Below are positions 1 through 8,884 of a stretch of DNA of 64,000 bases, piece by piece. A program made the translations under genes and the position numbers. Below the pieces are notes generated by a model. That model did not search any database. It was given only the letters and a program-made list of their open reading frames with translations, and was not told where the DNA came from. Position 1 is the stretch's first letter; every line of letters starts with the position of its first letter. This stretch comes from DASTFY01 sp963829955 (GTDB lineage: Bacteria; Actinomycetota; Acidimicrobiia; Acidimicrobiales; Ilumatobacteraceae): assembly GCA_963829955.1 (NCBI GenBank), contig CAWHKS010000021.1, forward strand, positions 62,001-126,000. The letters are read 5' to 3'.

Positions 1-1
1 G

Positions 2-916
2 CGCGAGTTCAACCGCGGAGATGTGCTTCTTAAGACGCCTTCTGGTGCGTCGGTGGTGAATGTTTCCTTAACGGTGGACCGCGCCCAGCGCATCCGCACC
101 CTCCACCCCGTGCCTGACGGGTTCGCACTCGTCGGCGCGACGCCAGGTGATCGGCGACTGCACTATGTCGGCTTGACCGAGCCAACGCATGCTCCTGACG
201 ATGGCAACAACTGGATCACGCAGGTGACTCTCCTCCTGGTCGTTAATCGACCGGAGGGCGCTTGGCCGCTCTCGTTCATCGGCTCGGGTGTCCAGGTGCG
301 GAAGTCAGTCCAAATCATGAATCACTGCAATCCCTCTCCGCCGGCGGGCTATCCCACCTCAAATCCGCTGGTGATCTCTCCTGGCACGGCAGTCGCACCA
401 GGTCAGCCCGTATCTCCGGAGGCGAACTGTCGGATGATGCCGCAGCTCATCGGCGCCGACTTCGCCACGACGAAGCGCGCCTTTGAAGCGCGCGCCAAGT
501 ACGGAGAATTCACTCTGAGAACAGCCACCGGCAATTGTGGCCTCCTAATGGAAGACGGCTCTTCGCGTGACAATCGACCGGGATTTGTCGATGAGACGAC
601 ACCGCGAGCTGGTTGGTTCTATTCGCCCGGAGAGGAGATTAAACTCGTTCGGACGATCAAGTGCCCTCCGTTCCCCGAAGAGTACTTCTCACTGCAGACG
701 GCGCCGAATGGATTCCCGTTCTGGGGAGTGGTGCCAGGCTTATCTTTCACGGACGTCGCGCAGCAGTTCAACGCCCTTAAATCGACGTACCCAGACTGGA
801 AGTGGGAAGCCTTCCCAGCGTGCGGCCCAGGCTCCATCGTGAGTCGGTTCGAGTCCGTTGGCGGCAGCGCCGCCTTTCCCGGCGCGCTTATTCCTCACGT
901 TCTAGTCTCTTGTTGA
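2..916 (+). CDS. Extracytoplasmic PASTA-like protein, 5'-partial
   Basis: The frame is open to the left edge of the window, so the true start probably lies upstream; a GTG at 23 is the first start codon inside. About 300 codons are visible. Two stretches resemble PASTA modules (pattern P-x-L/V-x-G-x-x-F/A plus a helix): one near MPQLIGADFATTKRAF and one near GVVPGLSFTDVAQQF. Six well-spaced cysteines and Pro-rich linkers suggest an exported protein. No catalytic motif is seen. It lies 73 bp upstream of the TIR-domain gene on the same strand, in DNA more A/T-rich than the rest of the window. The PASTA assignment is inference; it could be an unrelated beta-rich surface protein. Confidence 0.55.
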   Translation, partial: REFNRGDVLLKTPSGASVVNVSLTVDRAQRIRTLHPVPDGFALVGATPGDRRLHYVGLTEPTHAPDDGNNWITQVTLLLVVNRPEGAWPLSFIGSGVQVRKSVQIMNHCNPSPPAGYPTSNPLVISPGTAVAPGQPVSPEANCRMMPQLIGADFATTKRAFEARAKYGEFTLRTATGNCGLLMEDGSSRDNRPGFVDETTPRAGWFYSPGEEIKLVRTIKCPPFPEEYFSLQTAPNGFPFWGVVPGLSFTDVAQQFNALKSTYPDWKWEAFPACGPGSIVSRFESVGGSAAFPGALIPHVLVSC

Positions 917-989
917 GGCGACGGGTCGCGGCAGCAGCATCGCCATGGGCGCACGGCGACCCGCCCTCTGTGCTTAGGGGCTAGCGATT

Positions 990-2936
990 GTGGCTGGAAT
1001 CTTTCTCAGCTACCGTCGCTCGGACAGTGAGGACAAGACGGCTCGCATCGCGGATCGCCTGATACCCGAGTTCGGGAAGAATCGCATCTTCTTTGACAAG
1101 GACTCTCATAGCCTGGTGTCCGGCGCGGAGTTCGGCCAAGTCATCGATCAGCGAGTTGCCGATGCCGACGTGGTGGTGGCGATCATCGGCGACGGCTGGC
1201 TTGTCACCAACGACGACACCAAGCGCGCACGTCTCCATGACGAGGGAGACTTCGTCGCTCGTGAGCTGACGGGTGCGATTGATGCGGGCAAGCCGATTAT
1301 TCCCGTCCTTCTCGATCGAGACCGTCTTCCGGCGCCCGACGAGCTGCCAGATCGGCTGCGTGGCGTTCTTGATCACCAGGCGGCCATGGTTCGCACGGGC
1401 ACACCGTTCTCTCGTGATGTCGACGATCTCGTCCACGCGCTCCGCAACTATGTCCAGGACGACCGATCGCGGACGAGGCGATTTTTCGACCGTAACCGCC
1501 GGCGGATCGTCCTCGCCGCGAGCTCGGTGTTCGTCATCGGTGTGATCGGCTTCGGCATCCTCTTGTGGAGGAGTGTGCCCGCTCCCGAACCGCCGGAGCA
1601 GATGGACGGACCTTTCAACGTTGCCGTCGCCGAACTCGCAACGGACCAGCTCGACGATGTGACCGGCAGCGAGGCTGTGGGGATGAGTGCCGCGGCGGCC
1701 GTCGCCGACGCGATCGGCGCCAGTGCGGCGCCGGACGACACGATGGTCGTGTGGGGTCCCAGGAAGGTTGGACCCGTTCGAGGAACGAATGGGGAGGGCA
1801 ACAGCCGGCCCGAGGCACTGGACAGGGCGGCCCAGCTGAACGCCGATGTGCTTGTCTACGGCACGGCGCGACCAGGCGAAGGCGGCCGCGCGTCCGTGGA
1901 GTTGGGCATGGTGATCCGAGGCGCCGACGAGCGCCGGCCAGCCGATCCGCTCGTGCTCGAGAAGGCGTTCGGCCTCGCCGGCGAGGTCGACATTCGCCGC
2001 CTCGACACTGCCGAAGACGCGCTGGCATCGCTCCCTGTTCTCCGGTTCTTCGGTCCCCTGGTGAGGAGCGTGCACCTCCTCGACAGAGACGAGGCTGCGT
2101 CCGCGGTCGCGGTACTCGAACAGGCGCGGTCAGCAGCTGAATCGTTGGACACGTCCTCTCCGAGCACCGCGCAGATTATTGCCGTCATGGACGGGTTGCT
2201 CGGAGTTGCGTTTAGCCGGCAGGCTGAAGCGAACGTCGAAGGTTCGCTCGACGCCGCCATCGGCGCATTCCAACGTGCGCTCGGCACTGATCCGAGCTTC
2301 ACGTTCGCTGAGCTTGGCCTTCTCGGCGCGGAATACCTCCGGGCGACTGGTCCAACTGGGGCGCTCGACACGATCAGTCCAGACCAGATCACTGTGCTGA
2401 AGGCGCTTCGGGACCGCTACGTCCGCCTTCGAGACACAGAGGCTGCGACCGGCACCAAGAGCGTGACGTGGGCACAGGCTTCGAATGTCATCGGCCAGAT
2501 CGACCTGCTCCTGTTCGAAGCCGGTGGCGCGACGGACGTCCGGCTACGTGCATCCGCCGTCGAGTCCTTCACCACCGTGGATGCAGCATACACCAACGCT
2601 CCGGAGCCGTCTCCGGAGCTAGAGCTTCTCGCCAATGTTGCCCGTGCCGACCTCGCTTATGCGGCGGCAGCGACGAACGATTTCGACGAAGCCCTGAGGT
2701 GGTATCGAGCGGCACACGACATCGCGACTCCTTACTGGTACGCCGTCCAGAGCGGGCTCATCGGGGTCGTCGAACTCGAGCTCGGGAATCCGTGCGAGGC
2801 CAGCCGCGATCTCGAACGCGCTCTCAACGCACGCACCGAAGCAGGAAATTTCATAAGCGGGACAGACCGAGACAACCTGACGTCCTTTCTCTCCCAAGCT
2901 CGTGCCCAGTGCGACTCCAGCGAATCCACGTCATGA
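990..2936 (+). CDS. Membrane-anchored TIR-domain protein with C-terminal TPR-like region
   Basis: The GTG start at 990 is preceded by an AGGGG ribosome site. Residues 1-155 form a TIR domain: it opens with GIFLSYRRSDS, carries IFFDKDS and VVVAIIGDGW, and has the conserved Glu of FVARELTGAI, where bacterial TIR NADases hold their catalytic Glu. A Lys/Arg-rich stretch precedes one membrane helix at about 172-193. The remaining ~450 residues would lie outside the membrane and contain helical TPR-like segments (GSLDAAIGAFQRAL, DFDEALRWYRAAHDI). The layout is cytoplasmic TIR, one TM and an external helical domain. Similar TIR proteins act in phage defence or signalling; which applies here is not shown. 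It lies within the putative island ending at 3233. Confidence 0.85.
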   Translation: MAGIFLSYRRSDSEDKTARIADRLIPEFGKNRIFFDKDSHSLVSGAEFGQVIDQRVADADVVVAIIGDGWLVTNDDTKRARLHDEGDFVARELTGAIDAGKPIIPVLLDRDRLPAPDELPDRLRGVLDHQAAMVRTGTPFSRDVDDLVHALRNYVQDDRSRTRRFFDRNRRRIVLAASSVFVIGVIGFGILLWRSVPAPEPPEQMDGPFNVAVAELATDQLDDVTGSEAVGMSAAAAVADAIGASAAPDDTMVVWGPRKVGPVRGTNGEGNSRPEALDRAAQLNADVLVYGTARPGEGGRASVELGMVIRGADERRPADPLVLEKAFGLAGEVDIRRLDTAEDALASLPVLRFFGPLVRSVHLLDRDEAASAVAVLEQARSAAESLDTSSPSTAQIIAVMDGLLGVAFSRQAEANVEGSLDAAIGAFQRALGTDPSFTFAELGLLGAEYLRATGPTGALDTISPDQITVLKALRDRYVRLRDTEAATGTKSVTWAQASNVIGQIDLLLFEAGGATDVRLRASAVESFTTVDAAYTNAPEPSPELELLANVARADLAYAAAATNDFDEALRWYRAAHDIATPYWYAVQSGLIGVVELELGNPCEASRDLERALNARTEAGNFISGTDRDNLTSFLSQARAQCDSSESTS

Positions 2937-3233
2937 CGCGGGGGACGCCCGACAGGGATACGCGGCGGTTTGGACATCCGCTGCCGTTCTCGCCGACTCG
3001 CGACGAGGAGACGCTGCGGCTCCTCGTCCCCTCGCATCGAGTCCGTAATAGTCGAGTTGTCGATCCCCTTCCTCGTCGAGAACAATGTCAACTACATCGA
3101 CTATGGCCATGAAGAGTTTAGCCAAGCCGACTTCCTGAACGAATTGCTTCGCTGCACGGACTGTTGCGTGCTGCTCGACCTGCACAATCTTTTCATGGAC
3201 GCTCGGAACGGGGCCCTCGCCGATGTGGCCGAC
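2937..3233 (+). pseudogene. DUF692 (MNIO/MbnB-like) gene remnant, frameshifted and truncated
   Basis: Two frames together recall the multinuclear iron oxidase family DUF692, which modifies RiPP precursor peptides in partnership systems. One frame gives PLPFSPTRDEETLRLL. After a frame change near 3040 the other gives IPFLVENNVNYI and then CVLLDLHNLFMDARNG, the family's metal-site region. No start codon or complete barrel is present, and the similarity stops where the tRNA-Leu 3' half begins at 3234. I see a fragment cut by the recombination junction. No precursor peptide or partner protein is recognisable nearby. Confidence 0.65.
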
Positions 3234-3285
3234 TTCAAAATCCGCTGTCCGCACGGACGTGTGGGTTCGACTCCCACCTCGGATA
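3234..3285 (+). other. 3' half of tRNA-Leu(CAA); probable attachment site
   Basis: Reading from 3234: the anticodon loop TTCAAAA (anticodon CAA), the 3' anticodon strand TCCGC, a 4-bp long variable arm GTCC-GCAC-GGAC, the T-arm GTGGG-TTCGACT-CCCAC (3261-3277), the 7-nt acceptor strand CTCGGAT and discriminator A at 3285. The long variable arm and A73 fit tRNA-Leu. The bases before the loop do not pair with TCCGC, and no ATCCGAG or GTCCGAG acceptor lies upstream, so the 5' half is missing. It is therefore not a functional tRNA but the 3' copy left by site-specific integration. No CCA is encoded. Confidence 0.8.
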
Positions 3286-3312
3286 CGCCCTCCAAAGGCT
3301 GTCGACGGCTGG

Positions 3313-4011
3313 TCAGCCGCCGGTCTCGTCGACCGGGGCGTGCACCGGCTTCGACTCCGGAGAATGCCGTTGGCGCAGCATGATGCTCAGCACCACGATC
3401 GACGCGACGGCGAGGAACTCGCTCTGCCAGTTCTGGAAGCTCTGGAACCAGAACTCGCTGGTCCCCGCGAACTCCCATGCCCCCACCGGCTGGGCGCCGT
3501 GCGCTTGCTGCTCGGCGCTGTACTCGCGGGCGCCTCCGAGTGCGTGGCCCACGATCGACCCAGCGAAGAGGACCACGAACGCGAGCAGGAGGCTGTTCTC
3601 GTACAGCTTCAACCAGACGCCACCGCGCCGTACGGGCCACGGTGCGTCGGGATCGTCACGATGGAGCCGCGGATCCTCGTCGGCCGGTCCGCCTTCCTCG
3701 GGCTTCGATTCAGCTGAGCCCTTCTGGACGAGAAAGGCGGTCAACAGCACGAAGGCCGCCATCTGCAAGAACTCGCTCTCCCAGTTCTCGAAGGTGGCCT
3801 CGACGAAGTGTCCGGTGGTCAGATACGAGAGGTACCCGACAGTGGGCTCGCCGTGCTGTTGCTGCTCGGCGTCATAGGCGTGCCAGCCCGTCACGCTCTG
3901 AGCGACCAGGAACACGGCGAAGAGCCCGAAGCAGGCGAGGGCCAGCTTGCTGTTCCGGATCCAGCTCGACTCGCCCCGCTGCCGCGACTCTGGCTGTGCG
4001 GAGGTCGCCAC
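3313..4011 (-). CDS. DUF6766-type membrane protein with internal duplication
   Basis: A 232-residue membrane protein made of two similar halves. Each half has a hydrophobic helix, an A/S-E-Q-Q-x-H-G segment (YDAEQQQHGEP, YSAEQQAHGAQP), a W/F-x-x-W-x-S-E-F-L motif (FENWESEFLQ, FQNWQSEFLA), another hydrophobic helix and an ESKP tail. About four membrane helices are expected in all. The family is widespread in soil bacteria and has no established function. It is the first backbone gene after the tRNA-Leu fragment and is followed on the same strand by the K+ channel gene's 3' end, 24 bp away. Confidence 0.8.
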   Translation of the reverse strand: MATSAQPESRQRGESSWIRNSKLALACFGLFAVFLVAQSVTGWHAYDAEQQQHGEPTVGYLSYLTTGHFVEATFENWESEFLQMAAFVLLTAFLVQKGSAESKPEEGGPADEDPRLHRDDPDAPWPVRRGGVWLKLYENSLLLAFVVLFAGSIVGHALGGAREYSAEQQAHGAQPVGAWEFAGTSEFWFQSFQNWQSEFLAVASIVVLSIMLRQRHSPESKPVHAPVDETGG

Positions 4012-4035
4012 GCGCGGAACGTATCCCGAACTGGG

Positions 4036-5062
4036 TCATTGACGCTCCGGCTGCTGCCCTCGCTGGACGCTCACGACGATGTCGTCCGGCTGCAGGGAGT
4101 GCCAGCGGGCGTCGTCGAAGGCGATCCGCTCGCCGTCGCGCACGATGGCCAGCGGGAGCTCACCCGGCCCGGCCCGCACGGGTCCTCCGATCTCGGCCTC
4201 CGAGACGGGTCGCTCCGCGATCTCGAGCCCTTCACCGGCCACGATCAGATCCTCGAGCACCTCCACCGCCCGCGGCTGGACCGTTGCCAGGCCGAGGAGC
4301 CGGCCCGCGGCCTCGGACGAGATGACGACGCTCTGCGCCCCGGACTCCCGTAGCAGGTGGGCGTTCTCGCTGTCCTTGACGGCGGCGACGATGGTCGCGT
4401 CCGGGTTGAGCTCCCGGGCCGTCAGGGTGATGAGCGTGGCGGTGTCGTCCCGGTTGCAGGTCACGATCACCGACGCCGCGACAGCGACCATGGCTTCCCG
4501 GAGCACCTCGGTGCGGGTCGCGTCGCCGAGGACAGCGGTCAGCCCATGCCGCACGTGCGTCTTCGACGGCGTCCGATGCGACGTCCACGACCACGGTCCT
4601 CTCCCGTGGCGTGCCCGTGGCGAACAGTGAGTCGACCGCGCTGCGGCCCTTCGTGCCATAGCCGGTCACGATCACGTGATCCTTCACTCGACGCCTCCAT
4701 CGGTTGACGGCCCGAGCGGTGCGGAAACGCTCGGTCAACAGCTCGAGGGTGGTGCCCACGAGGACGATCAGGAACAGGACGCGCAGCGGTGTGACCACGA
4801 ACGCTGTCATGGCCCGCGCGGACGGGGAGAACGGTGCGATGTCGCCGTAGCCCGTCGTAGTAACGGTCACCGTCGAGTAGTAGATGGCGTCGAGGAAGGT
4901 GATCCCACCGCCTGCGGCGTCGAAGTAGCCGTCGCGCCCGACATAGGTGATGAGCGCGATGAACATGACGATCGCGAACGCCAGGCCGATCCGCCGCGCC
5001 AGCGACAGCATCGGCGTCACCCTCCACGCGGGGAACAGCAGGTCCGGTCGCTCCCGGGGCAC
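4036..5062 (-). CDS. Potassium channel with RCK/TrkA domains (frameshifted)
   Basis: The N-terminal part (GTG start at 5062) has two membrane helices around a K+ selectivity filter TVTTTGYGDIAPFS, then a TrkA-N nucleotide-binding start HVIVTGYGTKG. The reading frame then shifts near 4549. Removing one G from the coding strand gives DARAHGLTAVLGDAT and joins the C-terminal frame, which carries the rest of TrkA-N (VIVTCNRDDTATLI) and a TrkA-C domain. It is a two-helix, ligand-gated K+ channel by family. The shift is probably a sequence error. Divergent from the ferritin-like gene, with 77 bp between the starts. Confidence 0.8.
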
Positions 5063-5126
5063 GCCGGAACGCTACGGGAGCGGGTGCTGACGCTCGCGGA
5101 CCGCCGGTCGCCTCGGTCGCCAGCGC

Positions 5127-5132
5127 TACCAT
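5127..5132 (+). promoter_or_regulatory. -10 hexamer TACCAT, leaderless start
   Basis: TACCAT ends 7 nt before the GTG at 5140, so transcription would begin at or next to the start codon. No convincing -35 is seen. Confidence 0.5.
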
Positions 5133-5139
5133 CTCCGTC

Positions 5140-5667
5140 GTGGCCGAGTTCCTCACCGATGTCGAGACGATCCGTGCGCGTGCCCGTGCCGAGGTCGAGA
5201 AGGGCCCCATCACCGACGCCTACACGGCCGATCGCGAGCGGGTCATCGAGGTCCTGAACGAAGCGCTCGCGACGGAGATCGTCTGCGTGCTGCGCTACAA
5301 GCGCCACTACTACATGGCCTCCGGCATCGACTCCGGCGGCGCCGCAGCCGAGTTCCTCCAGCACGCCAACGAGGAGCAGCTCCACGCCGACCAACTGGCC
5401 GCCCGGATCACACAGCTCCAGGGTGAGCCCAACTTCAGCCCCGAGGGGCTGGCGTCACGCTCGCACTCGGAGTACGTCGAAGGCGACAGCCTGACCGACA
5501 TGCTCCGCGAGGACCTGGTGGCCGAGCGGGTCGCCATCGCCAGCTACCAGGAGATCATCCGGTGGTTGGGCGACAGCGATCCCACGACGCGGGTGCTGCT
5601 CGAGAGCATCCTCGCCACTGAGGAAGAGCACGCCGACGACCTGCTGAACCTCCTGCAGCGCTCCTGA
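5140..5667 (+). CDS. Ferritin-like diiron protein (bacterioferritin/Dps type)
   Basis: A 175-residue four-helix-bundle protein. Metal-ligand motifs are spaced as in ferritin-like diiron proteins: the Glu of ALATEIVCVLRY, E-x-x-H in NEEQLHADQL, the Glu of EDLVAERVAI, and E-x-x-H in ATEEEHADDL. The length suits bacterioferritin or the ferritin-like DPS group. The likely role is iron oxidation and storage, or peroxide protection, in the cytoplasm. The GTG start at 5140 is set by a leaderless promoter; no ribosome site precedes it. No heme-ligand Met is obvious. Confidence 0.8.
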   Translation: MAEFLTDVETIRARARAEVEKGPITDAYTADRERVIEVLNEALATEIVCVLRYKRHYYMASGIDSGGAAAEFLQHANEEQLHADQLAARITQLQGEPNFSPEGLASRSHSEYVEGDSLTDMLREDLVAERVAIASYQEIIRWLGDSDPTTRVLLESILATEEEHADDLLNLLQRS

Positions 5668-5682
5668 ACGCGGCGCGGCGCG

Positions 5683-6467
5683 CTACTCCGGCACCTCCTC
5701 GGGCAGGGGGACGGACAGGTACCGCCGCGTCTCCTCCTGCCAGGTGGCCACGTGGGTGGCGGCGACCTCCTGGCCGAGCGCGGTCGTCAGCTTCGCGGCC
5801 AGGTCCACGTGATCGGTGACGTCGAGGAAGGCCTTGACGTCCGCGAATCCCAGGCCGACGAGCGCCTCCCGCACCGCCCGGGGAAGGGTCGGCAGCGCCA
5901 GCAGACCCGACTTCGCCAGGAGGACGTCCAGATCGACGTCGAGCTCGAGCGCGACGAGAGCGGCGCGACCACCGCCGCTCTGCGCGGCCCGCACGAGATC
6001 CTCCACCGAGTAGATCCGCAGGCCGGCCAGCTTCCGGATCGCGTCCCCCGACAGCTCCTCCAGGACGACGAGGGACTGGTCGGGCACGTCGACCGGCCGT
6101 GATGCGGCGCCGAGCACGGGCTTCACCCGCATGTGGACCCGTCCGACGGCGCGGTCGGTCGCCGTCGAGCTGTCGAGCACGGTGGTCCTCACCTGGCCGA
6201 GTTGATCGACGCGCAGGTCGACCGGAACTCCAGGTCGATCTCGTCGAGCACGTACGCCCCCATCGAGCTCGGGTAGCGGGACAGCTCGTGCTGGACCCGG
6301 TCGACGGTGGTGGCCAGGTTCTCGCCCAGCTCGTGGAGCCCTACCTCGGTCGACCGGGCGCCCAACGGTGCGGCGATCTCGAGCACGACGACGGCCGTCC
6401 CGTTCGGCGTCCAGGTGAGCTCCGGGCTGAGGGTGGCGACGAGGCGGTCGATCCCCGATGCCCTCAC
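5683..6467 (-). CDS. Hypothetical protein with C-terminal helix-hairpin-helix region (frameshifted)
   Basis: The N-terminal frame begins near 6467 and has a beta-rich segment (LTWTPNGTAVVVLEI) and the helix LGENLATTVDRVQHEL, ending near YVLDEIDLEF. Adding one C at about 6225 (a GG that should be GGG) joins it to the frame reading PVDLRVDQLGQVRTTVLDS. The C-terminal half resembles helix-hairpin-helix or DUF4332-type repeats (LAGLRIYSVEDLVRAA, ALVGLGFADVKAFLDVT). Function unknown. It diverges from the metzincin-like gene with about 145 bp between the starts, so the two may be functionally linked. The exact start is uncertain. Confidence 0.55.
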
Positions 6468-6611
6468 GGACGATGGAGCGGGTGGCAGAGGCCCAGATAC
6501 GGAGCCGCGTCATCGACGGCCGCCCGACACACACCGACGTATCAGACGTTCACCTCGCCGCTCCTCTCTTTGGTGGCGCGGGGCGCGCCGCTCCGGAGAA
6601 GGAGGCACCCG

Positions 6612-8870
6612 ATGGGACGTCATTGCTCCTGCAACGAGCCGGCGCACGAGACCGACGAGCTCAGCTTCGGCGAGGACGGCGAGCTCATCCCCGCTCCCGG
6701 GTCGCCCGTCCTGGTGCGACCGCCGTTCTACGGCCCGTGCCCCATCGGGGACCTGAACGGCTCCTGGCTCCTGGAGGTCGTGCCGTCGACGATCTTCTCG
6801 CCGCTCGTGCGCGGACCGATGCGCATCGAGGTCGGCCCGTCGTCGCTGCGGGCATCGGGCGACATCTACTCCGTCCGCCGGTTCTTCCCGTGGCGGATCG
6901 AGCTGATCCCCCCGGTCATCCTGCCGACGCCGAACCCGACCCCGATCCCGACCCCGATCCCCGACGTGGGCGACCAGTCTTCGGCGACCTCGGCTGACGC
7001 GTCCGGGGACTTCGTCGTGTTTCCGACCACCCCGCCCTGGTACCCGAGCTACCCGAAGTCGCAGTACTCGTGGTACTTCCGCTCCAACGGCGTGACCTAC
7101 GTCAACGGCGTGCTCACCATCCAGATCGTGCGCCACCTGTGGAATGCAGCCACGCAGGACTTCGTGTCCACGGACCAGGGCACGCTGACGCTCACGTGCC
7201 GCCAGAACCTGATCGCCATCCCCCTGAACCCGCTGCAGATGGAGGGCACCCTGAGCATCGGGGGCTCGGTCTCGACGGTGAAGGCCACCAAGACGTCGCC
7301 CTTCTTCCGGGGCTGTCGGGTCGAGGTCGACGCCATGGTGAACCGCACGTTCCCGGCGGCGGCCGTGACGGGCTCCGGGGCGACGGTCACGTTCCAGTCC
7401 GTCTACGCGGCAGCCGGCTGGGACGTCAGGGTCACCACCGACCAGATCAACGTCCCGGACGACGCCAGCCTCACCAACGCCGAGCTCCAGCAGCTCCTCA
7501 CGACGCACCGCCAGGGGGCCACTGGTGAGGATTGGCGGCTCTGGTTGCTGGTCGGTTCGACCCAGGGAACGCTCTTCGGTGTCATGTTCGACGACGACAC
7601 CGTTCCCCGCGAGGGTGCCGTGGGGTTCGCGGACGCCACGCTCAACAACGACCCGCGCATCGCCCCGAACGCGCAGAACCAGGCACTCAACAACGTGCCC
7701 ACGGCGTTCATGCGCACGCTCGTGCACGAGGCCGGCCACGCGTTCAACCTGTTCCACCCCAAGCATGACGTGCACCAGCCCGCCATCGGGACGGAGATCA
7801 TGAACCAGACCGGCGACGTGATCGGCTTCGCCAGCTCGACGAACACCTATCCGGGGAACGCGTCGTTCGCGTTCTCCCAACACGACAGGACCTCGCTCAT
7901 CCACGCTCCCGATCCCCAGGTCCGGCCGGGCTGGAAGAACTTCGGTTGGGGGCACGGCAGCCTGTCCGCCGGGCTGCCCACGCCGGTCGACGTCAGCGGG
8001 CTCGCCACCGGCGACAGCGCCGACGGCCTCGAGCTCAGCATCCGCATGCCAAGCCAGGCCTTCGTCGGCGAGTTCCTCACGGCCGAGGTGATGCTCACCA
8101 ACACCGGCGACAGCCAGCGGCAGGTCACCTCATTGCTGACGCTGGCCGAGGGCGACCTGGTCTTCCTGCGCACGACGCCCGGCGGCGAGATCGACCACGT
8201 GCTCGACATCGCCGTCGGCTGCGGTCCCCGCCCCATGGTGTTGCTGCAGCCGGGGGAGTCGATCAGCAACCATGTGCAGGTGTTCTTCACCAACCAGGGC
8301 GTGACGTTCACGAGTCCGGGTCGCCACACGGTGGTCGCGCAGCTCGAGGTGGACGCCGTGACGACGGCGGTGTCCGCACCGGCGACCGTGGACGTCCGCA
8401 TGGCGACCTCGGAAGACGAGCTCAGCATCTCCGGCAAGTCGCTCACGAAGGGTGTAGGGAAGGCGCTGGCCCTCGGTGACTTCGCCTCGGACGAGGCGGC
8501 TCGTGCCGTTCTGACGGAGCTGGCCGAGTCGTACGCGGACACCGACACCGGCGCGGCGAGCGCCCTCGTGATGGCGAACTCCCTGGCGCGGTCGTTCACG
8601 GACTACCGCGCCGGGCGCACGCGCAGCGCCGCACCCCGAGAGGCACAGCGCTTCCTCGACCTGGCGATCCAGGGTCGGTCGGCGGCACGGGCGGTCGAGC
8701 TGGCGGTCGCGGTGGCCAGCCCGACCGAGAAGGATGCTCCCGTGGTCGCCAACATCCTCACCCGCCTGCGCCGCGGCAAGCCCAAGCCGAGGGCGCGGTC
8801 CGCAGCCGCGAACGACCTCGCCGCAGCCGAGCGGATCGCCGAGGACTTCGCCCAGCCGCAGGCCCGCTGA
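6612..8870 (+). CDS. Metzincin-like zinc metalloprotease with Ig-like C-terminal region
   Basis: The ATG at 6612 follows a strong AAGGAGG ribosome site seven bases upstream, giving 752 residues; the frame is open further upstream, but that part has no signal. The zinc site is HEAGHAFNLFH (about residue 375), the HExxHxxxxxH metzincin pattern with Asn in place of the usual Gly. An internal Pro-rich linker, NPTPIPTPIPD, separates an N-terminal beta domain. After the protease domain comes an Ig-like module (VMLTNTGDSQRQVTSLL through SAPATVDVR) and a helical tail. No classical signal peptide is visible, so the location is unclear. The downstream gene carries a related beta module. The missing Gly could mean altered activity. 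Confidence 0.75.
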   Translation: MGRHCSCNEPAHETDELSFGEDGELIPAPGSPVLVRPPFYGPCPIGDLNGSWLLEVVPSTIFSPLVRGPMRIEVGPSSLRASGDIYSVRRFFPWRIELIPPVILPTPNPTPIPTPIPDVGDQSSATSADASGDFVVFPTTPPWYPSYPKSQYSWYFRSNGVTYVNGVLTIQIVRHLWNAATQDFVSTDQGTLTLTCRQNLIAIPLNPLQMEGTLSIGGSVSTVKATKTSPFFRGCRVEVDAMVNRTFPAAAVTGSGATVTFQSVYAAAGWDVRVTTDQINVPDDASLTNAELQQLLTTHRQGATGEDWRLWLLVGSTQGTLFGVMFDDDTVPREGAVGFADATLNNDPRIAPNAQNQALNNVPTAFMRTLVHEAGHAFNLFHPKHDVHQPAIGTEIMNQTGDVIGFASSTNTYPGNASFAFSQHDRTSLIHAPDPQVRPGWKNFGWGHGSLSAGLPTPVDVSGLATGDSADGLELSIRMPSQAFVGEFLTAEVMLTNTGDSQRQVTSLLTLAEGDLVFLRTTPGGEIDHVLDIAVGCGPRPMVLLQPGESISNHVQVFFTNQGVTFTSPGRHTVVAQLEVDAVTTAVSAPATVDVRMATSEDELSISGKSLTKGVGKALALGDFASDEAARAVLTELAESYADTDTGAASALVMANSLARSFTDYRAGRTRSAAPREAQRFLDLAIQGRSAARAVELAVAVASPTEKDAPVVANILTRLRRGKPKPRARSAAANDLAAAERIAEDFAQPQAR

Positions 8871-8884
8871 CGGGCGGACGAGCC

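Larger units (their letters stand above)
1..3233. mobile_element. Putative end of an integrated genomic island
   Basis: This stretch is by eye less GC-rich than everything after 3300. It encodes accessory functions (PASTA-like protein, TIR protein, DUF692 remnant) and ends abruptly at a tRNA-Leu(CAA) 3' half, a classic tyrosine-recombinase target. No integrase is present within the window; if one exists it lies further left or has been lost. The left boundary is outside the window. Confidence 0.5.

Noticed and set aside
3234..3285. A functional tRNA-Leu gene
   Set aside because: The 5' half is missing: no matching acceptor strand, D-arm or 5' anticodon strand lies upstream.
6099..6611. An upstream extension of the metzincin-like gene
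   Set aside because: It overlaps the divergent HhH-region gene and is Arg-rich without motifs; a perfect ribosome site marks the ATG at 6612.
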